A DNA stretch of 64,000 nucleotides from Bacillus oleivorans (GTDB lineage: Bacteria > Bacillota > Bacilli > Bacillales > JC228). Below the pieces are notes generated by a model. The model saw only the letters and a program-made list of their open reading frames with translations. It had not been told where the DNA came from and searched no databases. The stretch spans positions 62,001 through 126,000 of the forward strand of contig NZ_OAOP01000012.1 of NCBI RefSeq assembly GCF_900207585.1. The letters run 5' to 3'. Shown here in pieces: positions 28,397 through 36,629 of the stretch (within the stretch, counting starts at the first letter, position 1; each line of letters opens with the position of its first letter). Position numbers and translations under genes: made by a program.

Positions 28397-28873
28397 ATGT
28401 TATTACTGTCATCGGTATTCGCACTCATAATGGGTGTAGCCGTCATATTCATTCGCATAAAGGCGTCAGAGAAACCAGTGAACGCGAAAAAAATTTTACT
28501 CCCGCCTGTCTTTATGAGCACAGGGGCACTTATGTATATATTTCCGTATTTCAGGATTTCTCCATTTGAGATTGCAGAAGCTGTAATTGCGGGAGCGCTA
28601 TTTTCGATTTTTTTAATTAAAACCTCTTCTTTTGAGGTAAAAGAGGGCGAGATCTTTCTCAAACGGTCCAAAGCTTTTGCCATTGTCATTATTGCTTTGC
28701 TCTTGATTCGTTTAGCTCTTAAAGTATTTTTCAGCTCTTCGACAACAGCAGGGGAGCTTGGCGGCATGTTCTGGCTTATCGCATTCTGCATGCTTGTGCC
28801 TTGGCGGGTCACGATGTACCTGCAATTCCGTAAACTCGAATCATCCTTGCAAATTAAAGCAGAAACGATTTAA
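28397..28873 (+). CDS. yneJ: CcdC family membrane protein (YneJ)
   Basis: The 158-residue protein has four to five membrane helices (LLLSSVFALIMGVAVIFI, ILLPPVFMSTGALMYIF, AEAVIAGALFSIFLI, IVIIALLLIRLALKVFF) and ends in a short charged tail. It matches the CcdC/YneJ family by helix pattern and position behind ccdA-yneI. Its role in cytochrome c biogenesis is only inferred from context. A DNA repeat cluster separates it from yneI. Confidence 0.85.
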   Translation: MLLLSSVFALIMGVAVIFIRIKASEKPVNAKKILLPPVFMSTGALMYIFPYFRISPFEIAEAVIAGALFSIFLIKTSSFEVKEGEIFLKRSKAFAIVIIALLLIRLALKVFFSSSTTAGELGGMFWLIAFCMLVPWRVTMYLQFRKLESSLQIKAETI

Positions 28874-28874
28874 A

Positions 28875-28901
28875 AACCCCGCACAAATGCTGTGCGGGGT
28901 T
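28875..28901. terminator. Bidirectional terminator
   Basis: AACCCCGCAC and GTGCGGGGTT pair perfectly around AAATGCT between the convergent yneJ and the membrane gene at 28911. Confidence 0.92.
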
Positions 28902-28910
28902 CTCAAATTT

Positions 28911-29522
28911 TTATAAACCTTCTGTTAAACTTTCTTCAATTACCTCACCATTATGATCGAGGATTCGAATGATACTGTCTCCGCCAAGAGTTCGAACAGT
29001 CTGATCAATTTGTTCTCTAGCCCGATTCAGCTGCCCGGAAAGGTTCATTTCTAGAACTTCACCACTCTTTAATTCAAAATAGAGTTTTTTAGGATAGGTG
29101 GTGCCATATTCATCATTTTGAAATTCACTGGTGATCAGGGCAATATCCTCCCATTTGGTTTGCTCTGTACCAAATCCCATAAGTTCATTTCGAAAAATTC
29201 CATCTGGACTATAGTAATAATATTCCTCCGTCGTTAACACGAGAAAGACAAGCGAAACCGAAAAAAGCCCGCTAAAAATTCCCCATTTACGCTTTGTATT
29301 TTTTAGCTCTATGGCCGCAATAATAATGCTGATCCCAAGGGCAAACCCAGCTGCGATTGATATCATCGAACTTGCGCTGTCGCTGCCAAAGAAAAACGCA
29401 TCACGAGGCATAAAAATCGTCTGCTTGACAGCAGTACTTAACATACCCAATACAAGTGAACTCAACGCAACAATAATTCCTGCTACAATCCACATCACTT
29501 TTTTGCTATCCGCATTATGCAT
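28911..29522 (-). CDS. Membrane protein of unknown function, paralogue A
   Basis: The 203-residue protein has three predicted membrane helices (VMWIVAGIIVALSSLVLGML, ISIAAGFALGISIIIAAIEL, WGIFSGLFSVSLVFLVLT) and a C-terminal globular part with YYYYSPDGI, TKWEDIALITSEF and ELKSGEVLEMNL. I do not recognise a named family. The adjacent upstream gene has the same layout and related motifs, so the two arose by duplication. AGGAGGATTTT precedes the ATG. Confidence 0.75.
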   Translation of the reverse strand: MHNADSKKVMWIVAGIIVALSSLVLGMLSTAVKQTIFMPRDAFFFGSDSASSMISIAAGFALGISIIIAAIELKNTKRKWGIFSGLFSVSLVFLVLTTEEYYYYSPDGIFRNELMGFGTEQTKWEDIALITSEFQNDEYGTTYPKKLYFELKSGEVLEMNLSGQLNRAREQIDQTVRTLGGDSIIRILDHNGEVIEESLTEGL

Positions 29523-29546
29523 CTAAAAAATCCTCCCTGCTACACG

Positions 29547-30161
29547 CTAGAAATATTCTTTTCTTTCGATGAAGTTCCCCTCTGGATCATAAATCTCTAT
29601 GTAGCTTTCACCTCCAAATTTACGGACGGTACTGTTAATAGAGGCTCTCATGGAGTATTGTCTTGCTCCCAATTCCATCATGATTTCTTCTCCATTTTTC
29701 ATTTTGATAATCAATTCAGCAGGGAGAGGAGTGCCATTCATATCTTTCCGGTAAATATGCGTTAATTCTGAAATTTCGTCCCATTTCATGAGCTTTTCTT
29801 CGGTTGACTCCAGCGGGTCAAAGACAATCCCATTCGGATCAATATAGTAATAATCATCGATAGAATAATAGATTCCAATACTTGAGAAGAGGAATAGGAC
29901 TGTAAAGGTTATCGATTTTGTTATTTTTTTACGAGTAACCCACCCGAGAAACATAAGGCTGATTCCAAGTAAAGCAATCGAAACAGTTGCGACCAAGTAG
30001 GACTGCCCGCTCGAACCGAAGAAATACCCGTACTCCGGTTTTATTAAAAGTTCTTTAATTGGTACAAAAAACAGCCCGATGACGATGCAAATTAAAAAGA
30101 TCATAATACCGATACTAATCATCACCATCGCTCTTTTATCCCCGTTTTTCATTAAAAACAC
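29547..30161 (-). CDS. Membrane protein of unknown function, paralogue B
   Basis: The 204-residue protein mirrors paralogue A: three membrane helices, an EYGYFFGSSGQSYLVATVSIA segment matching FFFGSDSASSMISIAAGFA, then DDYYYIDPNGI, MKWDEISELTHIY and IKMKNGEEIMMELG. Identity is low, so the duplication is old. The WDEI/WEDI segment followed by beta-rich sequence suggests a PH-like fold, but this is only an impression. It lies 24 bases before paralogue A in the same operon. Confidence 0.75.
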   Translation of the reverse strand: MFLMKNGDKRAMVMISIGIMIFLICIVIGLFFVPIKELLIKPEYGYFFGSSGQSYLVATVSIALLGISLMFLGWVTRKKITKSITFTVLFLFSSIGIYYSIDDYYYIDPNGIVFDPLESTEEKLMKWDEISELTHIYRKDMNGTPLPAELIIKMKNGEEIMMELGARQYSMRASINSTVRKFGGESYIEIYDPEGNFIERKEYF

Positions 30162-30246
30162 CCCCTAGCTGACGGAACCTCTATAAGACTAATAAATAGT
30201 ACGTTTTAACTATAAAAGGGTTTCAAATTTTTCCAAAAAAGGAAAA

Positions 30247-30341
30247 GCCGGACCTCTTCATTAGTTCTCCTCACAAATTCGATGATGTTTTTTCAAAGGA
30301 GTTTTAATCAGGTGAGGGTGTCGAACTAATTAAGGGCCGGC
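30247..30341 (-). terminator. Large imperfect inverted repeat downstream of yneK
   Basis: On the minus strand GCCGGCCCTTAATTAGTTC pairs with GAACTAATGAAGAGGTCCGGC across a loop of roughly 40 bases, followed by TTTTTCCTTTTTT. It probably terminates yneK, although the arms are unusually long. Confidence 0.6.
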
Positions 30342-30345
30342 CATT

Positions 30346-30771
30346 TTAAAATAAATGCTGATAGGGTTTAATATCAATATTCATTTCATTTAGCTTTTTG
30401 ATCAAAAATTTATGATCTCGTTTCGGTGTTGCCATAATGTAACCGCGAATCACTAACTCCTGATTGATGGTTTTAGCTTTTTCCTTAAGTGCTAATTCAC
30501 CAATTTTACCAGCAATCTTTTGTCTTGCAACATCGCGGAAAAGCTCAGGAACAGGACTCACGAGTTCTTCCAAGAGAATCTTCTCCTCAGGGTTCCACAA
30601 GTTTTTCGTCTGATTTACATAATACTCTTCCCAATCCATATCTGATTTGCCATCTTCCTTAGGCAACCGCTTTAAAAATTTGCGGAACATAAAAAAACCG
30701 CCGATGGCAAAAGAAACTACCATAAACATAATCCAGAATAGGATGAACCACAAAAACCATCCTTCTAACAT
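30346..30771 (-). CDS. yneK: DUF2621 family membrane protein YneK
   Basis: The 141-residue protein has one N-terminal membrane helix (FLWFILFWIMFMVVSFAIGGFF) and a cytoplasmic domain containing MDWEEYYVNQTKNLW, EEKILLEELVSPVPELFRDVAR and RDHKFLIKKLNEMNIDIKPYQHLF. This is the DUF2621 family, located after ccdA-yneI-yneJ as in B. subtilis but here on the opposite strand relative to ccdA and separated by the two paralogous genes. Function unknown. Confidence 0.82.
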   Translation of the reverse strand: MLEGWFLWFILFWIMFMVVSFAIGGFFMFRKFLKRLPKEDGKSDMDWEEYYVNQTKNLWNPEEKILLEELVSPVPELFRDVARQKIAGKIGELALKEKAKTINQELVIRGYIMATPKRDHKFLIKKLNEMNIDIKPYQHLF

Positions 30772-30896
30772 AAAACGAATTCACCCCACAATCTTCCAAC
30801 ATTCTGTCTCTACTATTATAAAGCCCCCTCGGGTAGGTGACAAGGAAATGAAGGTGATTTGGACAGGGAGTATCTAGTAAATTGGGAGCGGGGAGA

Positions 30897-30925
30897 TTGA
30901 ATTTTGATAGAAAAAATAGTATCAT
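30897..30925 (+). promoter_or_regulatory. Promoter of tRNA-Sec
   Basis: TTGAAT (30897-30902) and TATCAT (30920-30925) are 17 bases apart, placing the transcription start about 25 bases before the mature tRNA 5' end. Confidence 0.6.
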
Positions 30926-30955
30926 CAATAACGCTATTGTTTAAAATGAAAATTT

Positions 30956-31053
30956 GGGGCTGGAAACGATGCTGGTGCTCGTCTCGGTCTTCAAAACCGC
31001 TATGTGAGGCGCGTGTCGTCTCTGGTGGGTTCGATTCCCACACAGTCCCGCCA
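30956..31053 (+). tRNA. selC: tRNA-Sec (anticodon UCA)
   Basis: The 98-base gene has every hallmark of bacterial selenocysteine tRNA. The acceptor stem GGGGCTGG/ACAGTCCC gives seven pairs plus a G-A eighth position. The D arm has six pairs with a four-base loop and one bulge. The anticodon loop is CTTCAAA with UCA at 30991-30993, which reads UGA. The long variable arm is GAGGCG-CGTGT-CGTCTC. The T arm is GTGGG-TTCGATT-CCCAC, and CCA is encoded. The anticodon stem is a little weak, with four firm pairs. A promoter precedes and a terminator follows. B. subtilis lacks this gene; selA, selB, selD and a selenoprotein should exist elsewhere in the genome. Confidence 0.88.
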
Positions 31054-31122
31054 AACCTGTCACTGTTCATAGGTGTTGTGACAGAATTAAGAGAGAAATT
31101 ACTAATAAAAAATGTTCAGCAT

Positions 31123-31159
31123 AGTCCGCTTCTTTAAAAAGGAAGCGGGCTTTTTTTTG
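31123..31159 (+). terminator. Terminator of tRNA-Sec
   Basis: AGTCCGCTTC pairs with GAAGCGGGCT over ten positions, then TTTTTTT. Confidence 0.88.
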
Positions 31160-31218
31160 AAAAGAACTGTGAGTGAACAAATAGCGGGTACTTTAATTAA
31201 ATAAGAGGAGAAAAAAAT

Positions 31219-31256
31219 AAAGTAGTGAGGTATTTGATATCTCACTACTTTTTATA
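31219..31256. terminator. Terminator, probably bidirectional
   Basis: AAAGTAGTGAG and CTCACTACTTT form an eleven-pair stem with flanking A and T runs. It lies beyond the end of the leftward sstT gene. Confidence 0.82.
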
Positions 31257-31377
31257 TAATAACTTTAATTCACATATTAGAGTTTAATTTCCTATTCAGT
31301 ACTTTAATACCTATAAAAAACTTTAATTTATCAGTAGCTTTAATTAATAAATAGGAGAGCTCTATTAAAATTAATGA

Positions 31378-32610
31378 CTAGGCATTAATAATAATTTCCT
31401 TACCTTCTCTACGCTTTTTAGCATATTCAGCTGTTGCAGTATAGAGAACGTCAGAGGATGAATTAAGGGCTGTTTCACAAGAGTCCTGTAACACACCTAT
31501 GATGAAGCCAACACCAACTACCTGCATCGCAATATCATTTGGAATTCCGAATAGGCTACACGCTAGTGGAATGAGTAAGAGTGATCCACCTGCGACACCT
31601 GAAGCACCTGCAGCCGAAATAGCTGATACGACCATCAAAATAACCGCAGTCGGAATATCGATTTGAATACCAAGAGTATGCACGGCAGCAAGGGTTAGGA
31701 CAGAAATAGTAACAGCTGCACCAGCCATATTGATGGTAGCGCCTAATGGGATTGATACCGAGTACGTATCCTTATCCAAATCTAGTTTTTCACATAAATT
31801 CATATTTATTGGAATGTTTGCAGCTGAGCTGCGAGTAAAGAATGCTGTAATACCACTTTCCTTTATGCATTTAAAGACAAGTGGATATGGATTTTTACGA
31901 ATATTGATAAATACGATAATTGGATTAATCACTAGAGCTACAAAAAACATACAACCGAGCAGAACTAAAAGTAACTTTCCGTAATCAAGCAAGGCTGAAA
32001 GACCATTCGTTACAATTGCTTCAAAAACAAGACCCATGATGCCAAGCGGCGCCAAATTGATCACCCATTTGACTAATACTGATATGGCATCTGAAAAATT
32101 AGCAAGCACGTTTTTGGTAGAATCAGCAGCTTTTCTTAAAGCCAATCCAAGCAGGATAGCCCACGTTAGGATACCGATATAGTTGGCATTTAATAAAGCA
32201 TTTATTGGGTTGTCCACAATGTTAAACAGTAATGTCTGAATTACTTCTACAATTCCACCTGGAGGAGTCAGGTCTTCGGCACCTGTTGTAAGTGATAAGC
32301 TAACCGGAAATATAAAGCTTGCAAGAACTCCTACAAAACCTGCCAAGAATGTACTTATACCATAAAGGACAAGAATAGATTTCATATTCGTTCGGTTACC
32401 ACTTCTATGTTTAGAGATGGCATGCATAACTAAGAATAAGACAAGTATTGGGGCGACAGCCTTTAATGCACCTACAAATAAAGTACCAAAAATGGTGATC
32501 CATTCAGCAGTATTAGGAATCGTTAAAGCTAGGATAATACCAATAAAAATACCTACAAGGATTCGTTTTACTAGGCTCACTTGGTTCCACTTGTGAATTA
32601 AATTTTTCAT
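31378..32610 (-). CDS. sstT: Serine/threonine:sodium symporter SstT
   Basis: The 410-residue protein is a dicarboxylate/amino acid:cation symporter (DAACS) of the SstT branch. It has about eight membrane helices and two re-entrant loops, with the conserved [14 protein letters not shown] region and the NMAGAAVTI and [16 protein letters not shown] motifs. It takes up serine and threonine with sodium. It stands alone, with AGGAGGG before the ATG. It lies next to tRNA-Sec, whose charging begins with serine, but a functional link is speculative. Confidence 0.93.
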   Translation of the reverse strand: MKNLIHKWNQVSLVKRILVGIFIGIILALTIPNTAEWITIFGTLFVGALKAVAPILVLFLVMHAISKHRSGNRTNMKSILVLYGISTFLAGFVGVLASFIFPVSLSLTTGAEDLTPPGGIVEVIQTLLFNIVDNPINALLNANYIGILTWAILLGLALRKAADSTKNVLANFSDAISVLVKWVINLAPLGIMGLVFEAIVTNGLSALLDYGKLLLVLLGCMFFVALVINPIIVFINIRKNPYPLVFKCIKESGITAFFTRSSAANIPINMNLCEKLDLDKDTYSVSIPLGATINMAGAAVTISVLTLAAVHTLGIQIDIPTAVILMVVSAISAAGASGVAGGSLLLIPLACSLFGIPNDIAMQVVGVGFIIGVLQDSCETALNSSSDVLYTATAEYAKKRREGKEIIINA

Positions 32611-33003
32611 TTAAAACCCTCCTATTATTAAAATAGTGCGTAACAAAAGAGGTAGATATTTTTTATGAGGGGACCATATGTAAGTTTAACATGAACATTA
32701 TAATTATCAAACAAATTATTATATTGAAATATTTGTTAAGTTTAAGAATCTTCAAGGAAAATAGAAATAAGGAAAAGGTCAGACTAAATAGCTGATATTG
32801 AAAAAACTTTATATTTATCCCATATTGCCTACAGCATTAGAGATTTATCGGAAATGTGTGATTTGAAGATGGTAAGAGAATAGGGAAATAAAAATCAAAG
32901 TGCTGTCATAAACAGCACTTTAAGTTTTTATTAAAGATATATTTCTATAGAGGGGAATTAAACCTGTATCCTGATTTTACTGATGAATATGTAAGAAAAT
33001 GAG
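32611..33003. other. Intergenic region
   Basis: AT-rich. Contains a GGTCAGAC fragment near 32776 and the terminator at 32897. No gene seen. Confidence 0.5.
32897..32930. terminator. Terminator
   Basis: AAAGTGCTGT and ACAGCACTTT flank CATAA; T-rich sequence follows. It could serve the leftward gene at 33004. Confidence 0.75.
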
Positions 33004-33579
33004 TTAATCCGAGTCGACACTCTTTTCTGCAGCTATAAATATATTGGTAATCAGCTTCGCAATAATAGCAGCGGCTAAATAGACCATAAACAGATAGATA
33101 TAGTTCATGTTTTCCCCTAACTTGAATAACCCCATAACTTCTATAATTGGCTTAAACAGGAATGCAAAGAAAAGACAAACAAAGAACGCATACACATAAT
33201 AATTTTTCCCGGTTTTCAATAACCATTGATAGAGGAGCATGTATACTACAGGGATGAGTGCGGCATCTAACCCAACGTTGACTGGAAAAAAGGGAAAGAC
33301 TTTATAGGGATATTCCCAAAAACCATTTCTAGTCCCGAAACCATCGAAATATAGAGCAATCATATGGTGAGTATAGCCAAAGAATCCAATGTGTAAGGCT
33401 CTTTTTCTGTCAAGGAAAAAGAAAAGAGCAATTAATGGTACAACGAGCATTATAAAATTAAACCAAAATTGCCAGGTATACAACCCTGAAAATTCAAACC
33501 AATAATCAATCCAATTTTTAGATAGATCTTTTTCTTGTTTGATTAATTCTTCAAATTGTTTTAATTGTTCATCGTACAT
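33004..33579 (-). CDS. CBO0543-like membrane protein
   Basis: The 191-residue protein has an amphipathic N-terminus (YDEQLKQFEELIKQEKDLSKN) and five membrane helices. WFEFSGLYTWQFWFNF, RALHIGFFGYTHHMIALYFD and FPFFPVNVGLDAALIPVVYML are typical of the CBO0543 family, which is abundant in Bacillaceae and of unknown function, sometimes linked with sporulation. I start at the ATG at 33579, which has AAAGGAG seven bases upstream, not the GTG at 33603. Confidence 0.8.
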   Translation of the reverse strand: MYDEQLKQFEELIKQEKDLSKNWIDYWFEFSGLYTWQFWFNFIMLVVPLIALFFFLDRKRALHIGFFGYTHHMIALYFDGFGTRNGFWEYPYKVFPFFPVNVGLDAALIPVVYMLLYQWLLKTGKNYYVYAFFVCLFFAFLFKPIIEVMGLFKLGENMNYIYLFMVYLAAAIIAKLITNIFIAAEKSVDSD

Positions 33580-34064
33580 CCTTAGACTCCTTTTACTGAC
33601 CAAATCTAACTGTTTTTTCCATAGTTTGTACCGGTTGGTAAAATTTTATAATTTATTTTTCGGAACTGACTGAGATTTGATTTTGCTAGAGTACCATATA
33701 TATACACATTGTTTCTTAAAAAAACATCTTGTTAGGTTTAAACGGTGATAACAATTTTAATTGAAACAATGACGGTTCAGGTTCTGGAAAAGATGGTTTG
33801 TCAATTACATCTGCTTGTCGCAGTAAAGCGTCCAATGAAGGATGAGCAGGATTTTTTTGAAGAAACAGAGGGACGGTTCTTCTGTTTCATGAAACAGAAG
33901 AACCGTCCCTCTGTTTCAAAAAAGATAAATCAATATTCACAGCATATAAACCCAAGCCAATTAATATAATTTGTACAAATATTGACTGACATGTTGTTTC
34001 GGCCAATTGAAGTGAAAAATGAAATGAGTATTCTATTTTCCTGAAAAAGGGGGAGGAAAAGGGG
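33580..34064. other. Intergenic region with a perfect palindrome
   Basis: Holds the 56-base palindrome at 33862. A 74-codon open frame through the palindrome is not credible. No other gene. Confidence 0.55.
33862..33917. repeat. Perfect 56-bp palindrome
   Basis: The 27-base arms GAAACAGAGGGACGGTTC...TTCTGTTTC are exact reverse complements separated only by AT. Such GGGACGGTTCTTCTGTTTC elements are common dispersed sequences in Bacillaceae genomes as I recall. Confidence 0.95.
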
Positions 34065-35615
34065 ATGAAGAAAAGGGGCTTTGCTTTATTTTTCATATTC
34101 TCGTGTTTGACCTTTCTATTAATGGCATGCTCGAATGAGGGACAAACCGATGAAGAGGGAGAACCGAACAATGATCCTGGAGTGGTTCAGGAGTTAAAAA
34201 TTGCGAATGATCAGGAACCGGCAGGGTTAGATCCTCATAAGACGCCAGCTCATTCATCGGTGCGGATTTATTCGCAGATTTATAGCGGTTTGGTTCAATT
34301 TGATGAAAATATGAATATCGTGGGTGATTTAGCGGTTGATTGGGAACAGCCCGATGACAAGACGTATATTTTTAATCTTCAAGAGGGCGTGAAGTTTCAT
34401 AATGGCCGGGAAATGACAGCTGAGGATGTCAAATATAGCTTTGAACGGATTTTAGCTGAAGAAACGGCTTCTCATATTGCTTCTTATTTTGCCAATGTGG
34501 AAAGTATTGAAGTTCTAGACGATTATAAAATTCAGTTTAACTTAAAAACAACAGATGCTACATTTTTAGCTAATTTGACCAACTCCAGTGCAGCTGTCGT
34601 AGCAAAAGAGGCAGTTGAGGAAAATGGTGACTTGCAGCAGGTTGCAGTTGGAACGGGTCCTTTTAAATTTGTAGAGTGGGTGCCTGATAATCGGGTAGTT
34701 TTAGAGAAAAACGAAGACTATTACAAAGAAGGCTTACCAAAGCTCGATAAAGTGATTTATTACACAATGAAAGAAGAAGCAGCAAGATTATCGGCGATAC
34801 GTACGGGTGAAGTAGATTTAACCACTCTCACCGCACAATCTGCAGCTCTCATTGAAAATGAACAAAATGTCGAGATTAAAAGCTATCAATCATTGGAATA
34901 CAGCTACGTCGGATTTAATGTAAATGCAGAACCATTAAACAATGAAAAAGTCCGCCAAGCTTTAAGCTTAGCGACAAACCGGCAAAGTATAGCCGATATT
35001 GTCTGGAATGGGGATGCGATTGTTTCTGGTCCAGTTGCGCCTTCGATGGGAGACTGGGCGATTGATGTAACGCAGCATGAACTCTATGCGAATGATCTTG
35101 AAAAAGCAAAACAGCTGCTTGCGAATGCGGGTTACCCGGATGGCTTTGATATTACCATCACGACAGCTTCAACTTATGCAGATATGGTCGATACGGCCCA
35201 AATTCTGCAGCAGCAATGGGCAGAAATTGGGGTCAATGCTGAAATTAAGCAAATCGAGTGGGGCGAGTACATCGATACCTGGTCCAATACATCGGCTGAT
35301 ATTTTAGTGGGACGCAACGGATCGGGTACAGACCCGGACCGTGCCCTCAATTACTTTTTCCATACAAACGGGTCGGCCAATGTGTGGGGCTTCTCGGACA
35401 GTGAGTTTGATAGCTTAGTTGAGACCGGAAAAACCACAATTGATCAAGAGGAACGGAAGCAAATATACGTTAATGCGCAAGAAAAACTATTAGAATTATC
35501 GCCAAATCTATTCCTAGTATCCCCAATGAAATATGTGGCGGTTCGAAATACTGTCGAAGGCTTTACACCATATCCGCATAATGGAGAATACATTGTTGAG
35601 ACATCAAAAAAATGA
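34065..35615 (+). CDS. Oligopeptide/dipeptide ABC transporter substrate-binding lipoprotein
   Basis: The 516-residue SBP_bac_5 family protein has a lipoprotein signal (FIFSCLTFLLMAC, lipobox cysteine at about residue 22). It also has the family region YTFNLQEGVKFHNGREMTAEDVKYSFERI as seen in YIFNLQEGVKFHNGR, and KNEDYYKEGLPKLDKVIY. It binds peptides or related ligands outside the membrane and passes them to the two permeases encoded next. It starts at ATG behind GGGGGAGG. First gene of a five-gene system. Confidence 0.93.
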   Translation: MKKRGFALFFIFSCLTFLLMACSNEGQTDEEGEPNNDPGVVQELKIANDQEPAGLDPHKTPAHSSVRIYSQIYSGLVQFDENMNIVGDLAVDWEQPDDKTYIFNLQEGVKFHNGREMTAEDVKYSFERILAEETASHIASYFANVESIEVLDDYKIQFNLKTTDATFLANLTNSSAAVVAKEAVEENGDLQQVAVGTGPFKFVEWVPDNRVVLEKNEDYYKEGLPKLDKVIYYTMKEEAARLSAIRTGEVDLTTLTAQSAALIENEQNVEIKSYQSLEYSYVGFNVNAEPLNNEKVRQALSLATNRQSIADIVWNGDAIVSGPVAPSMGDWAIDVTQHELYANDLEKAKQLLANAGYPDGFDITITTASTYADMVDTAQILQQQWAEIGVNAEIKQIEWGEYIDTWSNTSADILVGRNGSGTDPDRALNYFFHTNGSANVWGFSDSEFDSLVETGKTTIDQEERKQIYVNAQEKLLELSPNLFLVSPMKYVAVRNTVEGFTPYPHNGEYIVETSKK

Positions 35616-35664
35616 TGAGGAGAGGCTGCTAATGAGCAGCCTCCGATTTTGAATAAGGGTGAGC

Positions 35665-36612
35665 ATGATGTATGCATACATTCTAAGAAGATTATTAATG
35701 CTAATTCCTGTTTTATTTGGCATATCGATCTTTATCTTCTGTACTTTACGAATTATACCTGGTGACGTGGCTCAGACGATTTTAGGGACGGACGCCACGC
35801 CTGAAGCCTTGGCCCAGTTAAGGAAGGAGTTTGGCCTAGATTTGCCGCTGCTTGAGCAGTATCTGAACTGGATGGGAGGAGTGCTGCTCGGTGATTTCGG
35901 TGAATCCATGCGGACGGGGAAAGAGATTCTGCCTGATATTTTAAGCCGATTTGCGATTACCTTTGAGTTAACGTTGTTAGCTGCGCTTATTTCTTGGATT
36001 ATTGCAATTCCTCTAGGAATTATTGCCGGAATAAAGCGTAATTCAAAAACGGATTTTTCCGTTAGAATTATTTCTTTACTGGGCGTTTCAGTTCCAAACT
36101 TTGCTTTTGCCATCGTGATAATCATGCTGCTTGCGATCTATTTCTCCTATAGCCCTCCGGTTGGGTATGTCGGTTTTTTTGAAGATCCGATTACGAATCT
36201 GCAAATCTTAATTTTACCTGCATTTGTATTAGGAACCTCAATGGCAGGTGCGGTTATGAGAATGACGCGTTCGTCCATTTTAGAGATTTTAAGACAAGAC
36301 TTTATTCGAACGATTCGGGCAAAGGGTGCGAAAGAACGAGTCGTCATCTTTAATCACGCCTTGAGAAACGCGATGATCCCAATATTAACGATTATCGGGA
36401 TGCAAATTGGAGTTTTGTTAGGCGGCACTGTTATTATCGAGCAGATTTTTTCGTTGCCTGGATTAGGACAACTTGTTTTGACCGGCATTAATCAGCGAGA
36501 CTTTACCGTCGTTCAAGGCTCAGTCCTCTTTATTGCCTTTGTTTTTGTCATCATCAATTTAATTGTTGACCTCTTGTATTCTTTTTTGGATCCAAGAATC
36601 ACGTACAAATAA
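35665..36612 (+). CDS. Peptide ABC transporter permease, DppB-like
   Basis: The protein has six membrane helices and the DppB/OppB hallmarks: YILRRLLMLIPVLFGIS at the N-terminus, FGLDLPLLEQYLNWM, and an EAA loop YIRTIRAKGAKERVV-type segment (DFIRTIRAKGAKERVVIFNHAL). It forms the channel with the next permease. The start may be either of two adjacent ATGs (35665 or 35668) behind AAGGGTGA. It lies 49 bases after the binding-protein gene. Confidence 0.92.
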   Translation: MMYAYILRRLLMLIPVLFGISIFIFCTLRIIPGDVAQTILGTDATPEALAQLRKEFGLDLPLLEQYLNWMGGVLLGDFGESMRTGKEILPDILSRFAITFELTLLAALISWIIAIPLGIIAGIKRNSKTDFSVRIISLLGVSVPNFAFAIVIIMLLAIYFSYSPPVGYVGFFEDPITNLQILILPAFVLGTSMAGAVMRMTRSSILEILRQDFIRTIRAKGAKERVVIFNHALRNAMIPILTIIGMQIGVLLGGTVIIEQIFSLPGLGQLVLTGINQRDFTVVQGSVLFIAFVFVIINLIVDLLYSFLDPRITYK

Positions 36613-36629
36613 AGGAAGTGAGATCTCAG

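Larger units (their letters stand above)
31054..31377. other. Intergenic region between tRNA-Sec and sstT
   Basis: Holds two terminators (31123 and 31219). The remaining AT-rich part has several copies of CTTTAAT but no gene. Confidence 0.5.

Noticed and set aside
28327-28812. 161-codon frame antisense to yneJ
   Set aside because: It mirrors the membrane-protein gene yneJ, which has the supporting synteny and start site.
30816-31137. Open frames on both strands over the tRNA-Sec gene
   Set aside because: The tRNA structure explains the sequence, and the frames have no ribosome-binding site or family resemblance.
33745-33969. 74-codon open frame
   Set aside because: It spans the perfect palindrome at 33862 and has mirrored residues from it.
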